The position numbers were made by a program, and so were the translations under genes. A stretch of DNA of 5,927 bases from Lachnospiraceae bacterium. GTDB lineage: Bacteria; Bacillota; Clostridia; Lachnospirales; Lachnospiraceae. Within the stretch, counting starts at the first letter, position 1. The number at the start of each line of letters is the position of its first letter. Below the pieces are notes generated by a model. That model ran no database searches. It was given only the letters and a program-made list of their open reading frames with translations, and was not told the DNA's origin. Where the stretch lies: assembly GCA_017477005.1 (NCBI GenBank), contig JAFUXY010000296.1:1-5927 (forward strand). Direction: 5' to 3'. Positions 1-5,912 of the stretch are shown one piece after another.

Positions 1-31
1 CTGTATGTCCACCTTTTGTATAATTTGCCAT
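1..31 (-). CDS. tnpA: IS200/IS605-family transposase TnpA, N-terminal 10 codons only (partial)
   Basis: A minus-strand ATG at 29-31 opens a frame reading MANYTKGGHT and then leaves the window. It has an excellent ribosome site (AGGAGG, 40-45) eight bases upstream, so the start is well supported. The peptide resembles the beginning of small Y1 (HUH) transposases of the IS200/IS605 group, which often start with a short polar stretch ending HTV or HSV before the first beta strand. The next base in the window is G, compatible with V. These enzymes cut and join single-stranded DNA at subterminal hairpins using one catalytic tyrosine, which would lie outside the window. The family call rests on ten residues plus the flanking hairpins, so it is moderate; that a gene starts here is much surer. 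Confidence 0.6.
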   Translation of the reverse strand, partial: MANYTKGGHT

Positions 32-58
32 AATCGTTTCCTCCTTCTGTACGATTAT
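30..58 (-). promoter_or_regulatory. Hairpin enclosing the transposase ribosome site and start codon
   Basis: ATAATCGT at 30-37 and ACGATTAT at 51-58 are perfect 8-bp inverted repeats separated by 13 bases. In minus-strand RNA the loop reads ACAGAAGGAGGAA and carries the ribosome site. The 3' arm contains the first two bases of the transposase ATG (31 and 30). If formed, the hairpin would hold the start codon in a stem and limit translation. Translation-blocking stem-loops are known in IS200. The symmetry is seen directly; the function is inferred. Confidence 0.6.
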
Positions 59-59
59 A
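54..59 (-). promoter_or_regulatory. Candidate -10 box (TATAAT) of the transposase promoter
   Basis: The minus strand reads a perfect TATAAT here, 22 bases before the transposase ATG. A transcript starting about seven bases downstream would have a very short leader that still includes the AGGAGG site. No good TTGACA-like -35 box lies 16-18 bases upstream, so the promoter is weak or the match is chance. The box overlaps the 5' arm of the start-codon hairpin, so transcripts from it would lack that arm. Confidence 0.35.
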
Positions 60-93
60 GCTCTTCTCCCGACAGGAAGCTACTAAAAGTGTT

Positions 94-110
94 ACCGTCT
101 GAAAGACGGT
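94..110. repeat. Perfect short hairpin, candidate TnpA-recognised left-end structure
   Basis: ACCGTCT (94-100) and AGACGGT (104-110) pair perfectly around a 3-base loop. It sits about 60 bases upstream of the transposase start, with no gene around it. IS200/IS605 transposases recognise subterminal hairpins of about this size in single-stranded DNA, so this is the natural candidate for the left-end site. There is no T-run immediately after the stem on either strand, which argues against a standard terminator; a short TTTT at 113-116 leaves some doubt. Confidence 0.5.
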
Positions 111-125
111 GGTTTTGTACCATAC

Positions 126-262
126 GCTTGGAAAATAAATAACCCTTACAATCTCCGAACTCTGATGCACGATCTTGGAGACATTATTTCCTTATTACTC
201 CTTAGAAAAGGAAAAAAGAAAAGATAGCCGACAACCCAGCACAAAATAGGAAATTTATCGCT
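126..262 (+). other. Leader region of the MATE transporter gene; no gene seen
   Basis: This A+T-rich stretch separates the insertion-sequence end from the transporter. A TACAAT at 147-152 is one base from a consensus -10 box, but no matching -35 lies at normal distance; TTGGAA at 128-133 is only 13 bases away. TCTCCGA (152-158) can pair with TTGGAGA (175-181), including one G-U pair, around a 16-base loop. TCCTT (199-203) can pair with AAGGA (208-212). Neither has the form of a terminator or a riboswitch I recognise. Ribosome-site quality for the gene is poor: the best candidate is AGGAAA at 248-253, about nine bases before the ATG. Confidence 0.3.
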
Positions 263-1609
263 ATGGATAGATATAAAATGATGACAAAAACACCGATACC
301 GCGTCTGATTCTGACACTGTCAGTGCCGACCATTATCAGCATGCTTGTGACGGGTATCTACAATACCGCCGACACCTTTTTTGTCGGAAAGATTTCTACA
401 CAGGCCACGGCGGCTGTCGGTCTGGTCTTTTCAGTGATGGCGATTATCCAAGCGCTCGGTTTTTTCTGCGGCCACGGCTCCGGCAATTTTCTTGGACGCA
501 GAATAGGTGCGGGTGATATGAAAGAAGCAGAAGAGATGTCCGCCACCGGATTGACTCTTGACGTACTTTTGGGGCTTGTTATCACTGCCTTGGGGCTGAT
601 ATTTGACGAAGAGATCGCGCACCTGATTGGTGCTACACCCACCACTATGGAAGATACTCTGCATTATATGCGGATTATTCTGATCGGCGTGCCCTTTATG
701 ATGTCCCAATTTGTCGTCAACAACCAGCTGCGGTTTCAAGGCAATGCCATGTACGCTATGATAGGCCTGATGTGCGGAGCGATCATCAATATTTTCCTGG
801 ATCCCATCCTGATCCTGGGGTTTGGCCTTGGCGTACGCGGCGCTGCCATTGCAACAGTGGCAGGCCAGATCACAAGTTTTTTTGTGCTGATCATTGGAAG
901 CCAACGGGGTGAGAACATCCGCTTTCATTTTCGAAATATCCATATAAACGCTTATTATCTTCGGGAAATAATAAACGGAGGAAGCCCCTCTCTTTTCAGG
1001 CAGGGGCTCGCCGCTGTTTCCACTCTTTTGCTGAATACCTCAGCAGGAAGCTTGGGCGGCGATGCCGCCATTGCGGGTATGTCCGTAGTAACCAGAGTCA
1101 TGATGCTCGTAGCCTCCGTTTTGATCGGCTTTGGCCAGGGATATCAGCCAGTCTGCTCCTTCAACTATGGTGCCGGTCTGAAATCCCGAGTCAGGGAAGG
1201 ATATTTTTTCCTGGCGAAATACAGCATCCTCTTCCTAGTATTGGGAGCCGCCCTTTGCCTTGGCTTTTCTGAAAATATCATAGGATGGTTTCGTGACGAC
1301 CCGGATGTCATCTCTGTCGGCAAAGAAGCACTGAAATATCAGGCTCTTGCTCTTCCGCTCATGGGCATCATCGTCCCCACGAACATGATGCTTCAATCCA
1401 TCGGCAAAGGCCTGAAGGCTTCGATCACTGCTTCCGCCAGAAACGGCATTTTTTTCGTGCCGCTAATCCTTATCCTGCCGAGAGCCTTCGGCCTTTGGGG
1501 AGTGGAAATCACTCAGGCACTAGCGGATGTGTTTTCCGTGATCCTGTCTGTTCCTCTGGCCTATTCAGAACTCAAAACTATGACCAAGGATGCTTTGCCG
1601 CCGCTTTAA
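263..1609 (+). CDS. MATE-family multidrug/cation antiporter
   Basis: This is a complete 448-residue inner-membrane protein, the usual length for multidrug and toxic compound extrusion exporters, which expel drugs or metabolites in exchange for sodium ions or protons. Hydrophobic segments recur along the whole chain and fit the family's twelve helices in two related six-helix bundles. Family-typical stretches are SVPTIISML with GIYNTADTFFVG (residues 20-42), NNQLRFQGN (153-161), IINIFLDPIL (174-183) and GFGQGYQPVCSFNYGAG (289-305). These place it in the DinF/MepA-like branch common in Clostridia. The ATG at 263 has only a weak ribosome site; the ATG at 278 is a possible alternative and would remove five residues. 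The gene stands alone, with a mobile-element end upstream and a convergent decayed gene starting nine bases after its stop. Substrate cannot be predicted. Confidence 0.95.
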   Translation: MDRYKMMTKTPIPRLILTLSVPTIISMLVTGIYNTADTFFVGKISTQATAAVGLVFSVMAIIQALGFFCGHGSGNFLGRRIGAGDMKEAEEMSATGLTLDVLLGLVITALGLIFDEEIAHLIGATPTTMEDTLHYMRIILIGVPFMMSQFVVNNQLRFQGNAMYAMIGLMCGAIINIFLDPILILGFGLGVRGAAIATVAGQITSFFVLIIGSQRGENIRFHFRNIHINAYYLREIINGGSPSLFRQGLAAVSTLLLNTSAGSLGGDAAIAGMSVVTRVMMLVASVLIGFGQGYQPVCSFNYGAGLKSRVREGYFFLAKYSILFLVLGAALCLGFSENIIGWFRDDPDVISVGKEALKYQALALPLMGIIVPTNMMLQSIGKGLKASITASARNGIFFVPLILILPRAFGLWGVEITQALADVFSVILSVPLAYSELKTMTKDALPPL

Positions 1610-1617
1610 GAGGCAAA

Positions 1618-2165
1618 TCATGCGTACGCATTCTCCGGCACTTTGTACCCGCTCTGTTCCATCTGGCGAGCGAATCCGGCGATGGTCATGTTGCTTTTCC
1701 TTGCGGCATAGTCAATAGCCATCCCGCCATCCTGTACGTATTCAAACAGATTTACTCGTGTGGTCTCCCTCCTCACCGTCGCATCATGCCCCGCTTGACG
1801 CAGGCCTCTATCGTTTTCCTCGCTGCCGTCTCCGTCCTGCCATACTTGCCCATCATTGCGTCAAAGACTTTGCAGTAGGCAATGTACTGGTCGAGTATGT
1901 CATCTTGATCCTTTCCGGCTGGCGGCACGAAGCCCTCATCCCCGGCGTTCTCCATCTCCTCGCCAAAGATTACCTTTACCTTGATGTCCACGCAAAGTTC
2001 TTCTGCATTAAAAACATCTTTGCTTAGCGAAAGCACGTCCGGCCTGTCGTCCTTCGTGCTGGTCGAATCTTCCGGGTGGAACCATTTGTACATCTTCCTC
2101 GGCTGCGCCAATACAGTAATCAATGACAGAGAGTCATGCATCTCAAAAACGGAATTCCATCTGTT
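1618..2165 (-). pseudogene. Decayed Rpn/PD-(D/E)XK-like family gene, frameshifted and truncated
   Basis: Two minus-strand pieces in different frames look like one former gene. The first, from an ATG at 2141 to a TGA near 1773, encodes 122 residues. It carries RPDV (residues 33-36) and VDIKVKV (51-57), a spacing that fits the P-D and D-x-K positions of a PD-(D/E)XK nuclease fold, then QDDILDQYIAYCKVF and an EACVKRGM segment. The second piece, in another frame and ending at the TGA at 1618-1620, has no start of its own. It includes VNLFEYVQDGGMAIDYAARK and ends QMEQSGYKVPENAYA, typical of the C-terminal tails I associate with multicopy Lachnospiraceae proteins. The linker expected between them seems lost, suggesting an internal deletion with a frame change around 1770-1790. 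Eight in-frame codons before the ATG (NRWNSVFE) may also belong to it, so the 5' end is probably missing too. A short expressed 122-residue protein is possible but less likely. Confidence 0.65.
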
Positions 2166-2168
2166 TCA

Positions 2169-4493
2169 TCAATGCTCTCGGATAAGCTCGTCCAGCGTCT
2201 GGGACAGCTTGTCCTGCTCCGGCAGTATCCGCATCGTTCTGCCGTTTTTCTTGTATTCCTCCTCAATGGCTTCGAGGATGTCCCGATGAGCGATAGGACG
2301 ATGTTCCTTCGCGGCGCGGTAGGCTGCCGCCACCGCCGCATTCTTGATCCAGCTCCCAGTCATCTCGCCGACACTTGCGTAATAGGCGAAATCCACGTCC
2401 TCCGCCAGCGGCGCCTCCTTCGGGAACATCTTTTTCCACAAGGCTATCCGCTCATCTTCTTCCGGCCACCGAACGGGAATGAGGAATGTCATTCGCCTCT
2501 TAAATGCCTCGTCAAAATTGGTAAACACATTCGTGGCCAGAATGGACACGCCGTTGTACTCCTCCACCTTCTGCAGCAGAAAGGCGGTCTCGGCGTTGGC
2601 ATGACGTTCATTTGCTCCATTGACCTCCGTACGTTTGGCAAACAGGGCATCCGCTTCATCAAAGAACAAAATGGCATTGGAGTATTTTGCCGTATCGAAT
2701 ATCTGTTTCAGGTTTTTCTGCGTCTCTCTGATATATTTGCTTTCAATCTGCGAAAGATCGATCCGATAGAGATCCAACCCCAGCTCCCTGGCTAGAAGCT
2801 GCGCCGTCATAGTCTTTCCGGTTCCGGGAGGCCCATAAAGCACGATGGAAACGCCGTTTCCATAGGGAAGCTTCTTCCCAAAGCCATAATCCCCGTTGAC
2901 CACGCTTTTTAAGCGTACCCTGTCGATAGCCTTCTGGAGCAGCCCGGCGCTCTCCCTTGTCAGTTGAATATCCTCCCAAGTAAAGGCCAGCGTAAGCTTC
3001 GTGGCATAATCCCCGAAATTCCGGGCGCTACTGCCGCGGATCTCCCGCTCAATCAGCATCTTGCCCACCAAAAGAGCATCTCCTTCCTCGTTGACCTTCC
3101 CATGCAGCCGGGCAGCACGCAGCGTGGAAAGAATGTACCCTGGCGTCATGTTGTATTTGGACACAAAGTCACTTAAAAGCACATCCTCGTCATATAGGAT
3201 ACCCAGGTTTTCCGCAAACAATGTCCAGAACCGCTTCTGTGCTGCCATTCCCGGGAAGGGCACCTCTATGATATAAACCGATACATCCTTTGGAAATACT
3301 TTCTCCGGGAAGCTTTCCCCTCCCATCAGCAGTATCCTCATCTCGCTGCACAAAAGGGAAACGACCCTGAGCATGGCTTCTTGTCCTTCCCTCTCTGAGG
3401 GAAAGTCTTTCAGATAAAGAAATTCTCCCCGAAAGAAGCATCTGCGAATCATTTCGTCAGCATATTTCTGAATTTGATCCTGCGAATACGCCAGCAAGCG
3501 ATCAACAGACACCAAGAGCATATCCGCCCCCACTGTCGCCGAAAGCTGTTCCGCCAAAAAAGTTCTTCCGCTGCCCTTTTCTCCCTTCAGATAAATGACA
3601 CCGGATTCATCAAAACCGGTCAGCCCAGCGTAAGTCTCCAACAACTCATCCACAAGATTTTCATGGCAGATAAAGGCTTTCTCCTCCCGGCAGTTCCGTT
3701 CCTCAGCACAGGAGCCAAGGTTTCCGAGCCCCACTCTTTCGTCCAAGGCAAAATAATATGCCTCCCGGTTCACCCGAAGCGGCCTCGACAAATTGGAAAG
3801 TCCCTCCGGTATCCTGACCGTTTCCAAAAGCAGCCTGTTTAGGAAGCTTCCTTCGTCCATCAATATGGAAAATGATTTTTCCTCGTCTATCAGAAACAAG
3901 CTGCAAACATCGAAAACCAGCCCGACGGTGGGCATGACGATTCCCTCGCCCTGCTCCTGCAGCACGCCGAACACCCGCTCGTATTTGCGATTCCTCTGAA
4001 CACAAAAAGCCATCAGAAAAGCCATCCATTCTATGGGGGAAAGCATCTCCATTGCCAATAACCTTCCGAGAGGAAGTATCTCTCCATCCTCCGCAGGTTT
4101 TCCGCTTTTTTCCAAAAGCCGGTTAAAAACCATCCTGAGCCTTGCCCATTCAGAAAACCGCTCCTTTTCCCTCGGTTCGAGCGCCATGGCAAGTTCTGCG
4201 TCATTCAAGAGGGAACCGATACGGTCCAAGGACTGAGGAGGATTGGCTTCCTTCTGCATCAGCATGATCGCACACAGCAGATCAACAAACCGGCTCCAAT
4301 CCCTCCATTCCTCGTCCTTGTTTTCAAAGGGGACATCATCTATTTCCCCAAAGTATCGCAGGATCAATCCCTCGAAGTCGATCTCCTCTTCCGCATCCTC
4401 TTCTCGATCCTCTTTTTCCCCGGCTTCCCGCTCTTTTTCCTGAGCCATCATCCGGTTTGAAATCTCAGCCTCCGCATTCACTACCGCAGCCAT
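2169..4493 (-). CDS. Tandem-AAA+ ATPase resembling eCIS (Afp15/PVC15-type) ATPases
   Basis: The protein has 774 residues. Residues 1-40 are very acidic and probably disordered, and 40-290 form a helical domain I do not recognise. Residues about 296-470 are a degenerate AAA+ module: the P-loop reads GEKGSGRT (304-311) with Arg in place of the invariant Lys, and the Walker B position (EFLYLKDF, 357-364) lacks the acidic pair. Residues about 500-745 are an intact CDC48-like module: Walker A GPPGTGKT (554-561), pore-loop-like SKYIRET (585-591), Walker B ILFFDEAD (608-615), sensor 1 LATN (652-655), arginine-finger candidates R666/R667 and sensor 2 GSWIKNA (713-719). DEADALFAKRTEV, the EEYNGVSILATN stretch and the FPKEAPL...DVDF ending resemble the cytoplasmic ATPases of extracellular contractile injection systems. 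Such ATPases may act in assembly or cargo loading; the exact role is unsettled. The start follows GGGAGG by six bases. The gene ends in tandem TGA stops. AAA+ identity is near certain; the eCIS link is probable, and no structural gene lies in the window. Confidence 0.9.
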   Translation of the reverse strand: MAAVVNAEAEISNRMMAQEKEREAGEKEDREEDAEEEIDFEGLILRYFGEIDDVPFENKDEEWRDWSRFVDLLCAIMLMQKEANPPQSLDRIGSLLNDAELAMALEPREKERFSEWARLRMVFNRLLEKSGKPAEDGEILPLGRLLAMEMLSPIEWMAFLMAFCVQRNRKYERVFGVLQEQGEGIVMPTVGLVFDVCSLFLIDEEKSFSILMDEGSFLNRLLLETVRIPEGLSNLSRPLRVNREAYYFALDERVGLGNLGSCAEERNCREEKAFICHENLVDELLETYAGLTGFDESGVIYLKGEKGSGRTFLAEQLSATVGADMLLVSVDRLLAYSQDQIQKYADEMIRRCFFRGEFLYLKDFPSEREGQEAMLRVVSLLCSEMRILLMGGESFPEKVFPKDVSVYIIEVPFPGMAAQKRFWTLFAENLGILYDEDVLLSDFVSKYNMTPGYILSTLRAARLHGKVNEEGDALLVGKMLIEREIRGSSARNFGDYATKLTLAFTWEDIQLTRESAGLLQKAIDRVRLKSVVNGDYGFGKKLPYGNGVSIVLYGPPGTGKTMTAQLLARELGLDLYRIDLSQIESKYIRETQKNLKQIFDTAKYSNAILFFDEADALFAKRTEVNGANERHANAETAFLLQKVEEYNGVSILATNVFTNFDEAFKRRMTFLIPVRWPEEDERIALWKKMFPKEAPLAEDVDFAYYASVGEMTGSWIKNAAVAAAYRAAKEHRPIAHRDILEAIEEEYKKNGRTMRILPEQDKLSQTLDELIREH

Positions 4494-4499
4494 GCCGTT

Positions 4500-4505
4500 C
4501 CTCCC
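4500..4505 (-). promoter_or_regulatory. Ribosome binding site of the AAA+ gene inside the intergenic gap
   Basis: GGGAGG on the minus strand lies six bases before the ATG at 4493. The first base of the site directly follows the TAA (4506-4508) of the upstream gene. The whole gap is 12 bases, so the two genes are very likely co-transcribed and may be translationally coupled. This site decides the AAA+ start. Confidence 0.85.
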
Positions 4506-5912
4506 TTACTTCTTCCCTTTTTTCAATTTCTTTGCTGCCTTTGCTCTTTCCTTTGCCAGCTTTTCCTTGTCAATGTGAAGCTCCATCTCTTCTGCAATAG
4601 CCCTCAATGTGTCGGCGTCTATGCTTTTCTGTATGTAGTCCACCAGCAATTCATAATTCTTGATCAGCTCCTTTTTTTGTTTGGAAGTACTAAAGGGCAA
4701 CTGTATCAATCCCTTCAAAATCAACTCCAGCCCCGGATTCTGGCAGGCCGCCCTTACCATAAACAACACCGCCAGCCTTGCCTCGCACTTGGCGGCAGCC
4801 TTCCCTGCCGTTTTCTGGAGGAGCGCCGAAAGCTTCTTTCTAAATCCCATATAGACTTCGATTCCCTTGTCCGAACCAAACACATTATTGATTGCTTTGC
4901 TGAGTTGAACGGAACTCTTTGTGCTAAAGGTCTTTTTCTTGCCCTCCGACATACCAGGGATATCCGTTTTTTCTTTCTTTTTGCTTGTTGTTATTATTTC
5001 TGAATCGGATTCGGACTCTGAAAAGCTTGTATTGTTGCTTTCGGGAACTTTAATCAGAGGCTCGAGCTTATCCTCCTTGTCGTCCCGTATTTTGATGATG
5101 CTGTCCGAGCTATCGTCAAGAAGATTTTTCTTCTTGATCGTCAGATCGATTACGCTGCCATCATCGTCAATAATCAGATCCTTATTGGCGATCTGTTTTT
5201 TAGACGAACCAATCGCATTAGGCCCCTTGGCTCTCTTTGACAATTCCCTCGGATTCAAGATGGTTCCCTTGTCGTCCTTGCTTTCATAGAGTACCCAGTC
5301 ATGATCCCTCTTTTTCTGCTGGTTCTTTTCGATTTTTCTCGCTGTGTCTGTTTTCTTCCTGCCGGTCTCGACCACCATATCCGGATCAGGAGCTTCGAGG
5401 ATCGGCAAGAGTTTTTTGCCCGCAGATTTGCCTTCATCGATGCTCTTGGAATCCTCATCGCCCAAAATATCTATTATGCTGCTATTAGAATCCTTCTTCA
5501 GAATGTCCAGCTCGTCATCAATGAGCTTTATTTCGTGATCCTCTTCCACATTTTGGATCAGATTATTTACCTTCTTTTTCCCTTCCTCCTCTTTTTTCTT
5601 TTGCTGAGGTGCCAGCTTGATCAGGTTTTGAGGAGCTATCTGACCACTCGAAGGTTCTTTGTCCTTTGGCTTGTCGGAAACGCCATAATCCTTCATGGTG
5701 TTCTTCATCCCCTCCAAATAGTCCGCGGCCTCCTTTCCTTCCTGTTCTATCTCTGTGAGGCGCTGTTTGCGGCGGTTCAGAAGCTCCGCCATCTTCGCGA
5801 TTCTCTTTGCGACCCGCTGCTTTTTATTCTTTAGCTTTTGCGCCCATGGAGAATTTCCCATCTCTTCAAAGTCCGCGGCCAAAAACCGATCCATCTCCCA
5901 GTTGTCTTCCAT
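4506..5912 (-). CDS. Unrecognised highly charged, mostly disordered protein (5' end may lie outside the window)
   Basis: From the ATG at 5912 the frame encodes 468 residues with no signal peptide or membrane helix. Residues about 21-75 are a charged helix, likely coiled coil. Residues 80-330 are low-complexity, rich in K, D, E and S, with a more ordered-looking island around 203-225 (DHDWVLYESKDDKG) and an acidic serine run SESESDSE (298-305). Short hydrophobic-acidic motifs recur there: SIIDIL (145-150), SVIDLTI (253-259), SIIKI (271-275) and EIIT (305-308). Residues 335-450 look like a compact helical domain, followed by a lysine-rich tail ending KKLKKGKK. No ribosome site precedes the ATG, and the frame is open through FNNTE to the edge at 5927, so the true start may be upstream. 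It lies 12 bases before the AAA+ gene, and a shared function is likely. Scaffold, adaptor, ATPase substrate or secreted cargo are all possible; I recognise no family. That this is a real gene is well supported by its length, codon pattern and position. Confidence 0.8.
   Translation of the reverse strand: MEDNWEMDRFLAADFEEMGNSPWAQKLKNKKQRVAKRIAKMAELLNRRKQRLTEIEQEGKEAADYLEGMKNTMKDYGVSDKPKDKEPSSGQIAPQNLIKLAPQQKKKEEEGKKKVNNLIQNVEEDHEIKLIDDELDILKKDSNSSIIDILGDEDSKSIDEGKSAGKKLLPILEAPDPDMVVETGRKKTDTARKIEKNQQKKRDHDWVLYESKDDKGTILNPRELSKRAKGPNAIGSSKKQIANKDLIIDDDGSVIDLTIKKKNLLDDSSDSIIKIRDDKEDKLEPLIKVPESNNTSFSESESDSEIITTSKKKEKTDIPGMSEGKKKTFSTKSSVQLSKAINNVFGSDKGIEVYMGFRKKLSALLQKTAGKAAAKCEARLAVLFMVRAACQNPGLELILKGLIQLPFSTSKQKKELIKNYELLVDYIQKSIDADTLRAIAEEMELHIDKEKLAKERAKAAKKLKKGKK

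Larger units (their letters stand above)
1..125 (-). mobile_element. Left end of an IS200/IS605-like insertion sequence (partial, outer boundary approximate)
   Basis: The segment combines a transposase start, a start-codon hairpin, a -10 box and a subterminal perfect hairpin at 94-110. That is the order expected at the left end of an IS200/IS605 element read on the minus strand. These elements lack terminal inverted repeats and do not duplicate the target, so the exact edge cannot be read from one end. I place it a little outside the hairpin, at about 115-135. The rest of the element lies to the left of the window. Confidence 0.5.

Noticed and set aside
128..152. TTGGAA and TACAAT as a MATE promoter
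   Set aside because: The spacer is 13 bases, too short for a normal housekeeping promoter. It is mentioned only as part of the leader description.
431..943. Minus-strand open frame of 170 codons within the MATE gene
   Set aside because: It is antisense to a strongly supported transporter. The translation is histidine- and lysine-rich with no domain and is a codon shadow.
1594..1617. Inverted repeat TTTGCC / GGCAAA around the MATE stop as a possible terminator
   Set aside because: The stem is only six pairs with a 12-base loop and no following T-run, and it overlaps coding sequence. It is too weak to call.
1495..1878. Plus-strand open frame overlapping the MATE 3' end and running into the decayed gene
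   Set aside because: It spans the end of one gene and the antisense of another, with no ribosome site or coherent protein features.
2136..2795. Plus-strand open frame of 219 codons opposite the ATPase C-terminal module
   Set aside because: The minus strand here carries the canonical Walker A, Walker B and sensor motifs. The plus frame has no recognisable domain and no convincing start.
4671..4677. A AAA AAG heptamer in frame in the disordered gene, the same as the dnaX slippery site
   Set aside because: I saw no upstream ribosome-site-like stimulator or clear downstream hairpin. A -1 shift would meet a stop after about seven codons. In a lysine-rich protein such a run is expected by chance.
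5301..5834. Plus-strand open frame of 177 codons rich in hydrophobic residues, looking like a membrane protein
   Set aside because: It lies antisense to the lysine- and glutamate-rich disordered gene, whose complement naturally reads as F, L and S codons. It has no ribosome site and no family resemblance.
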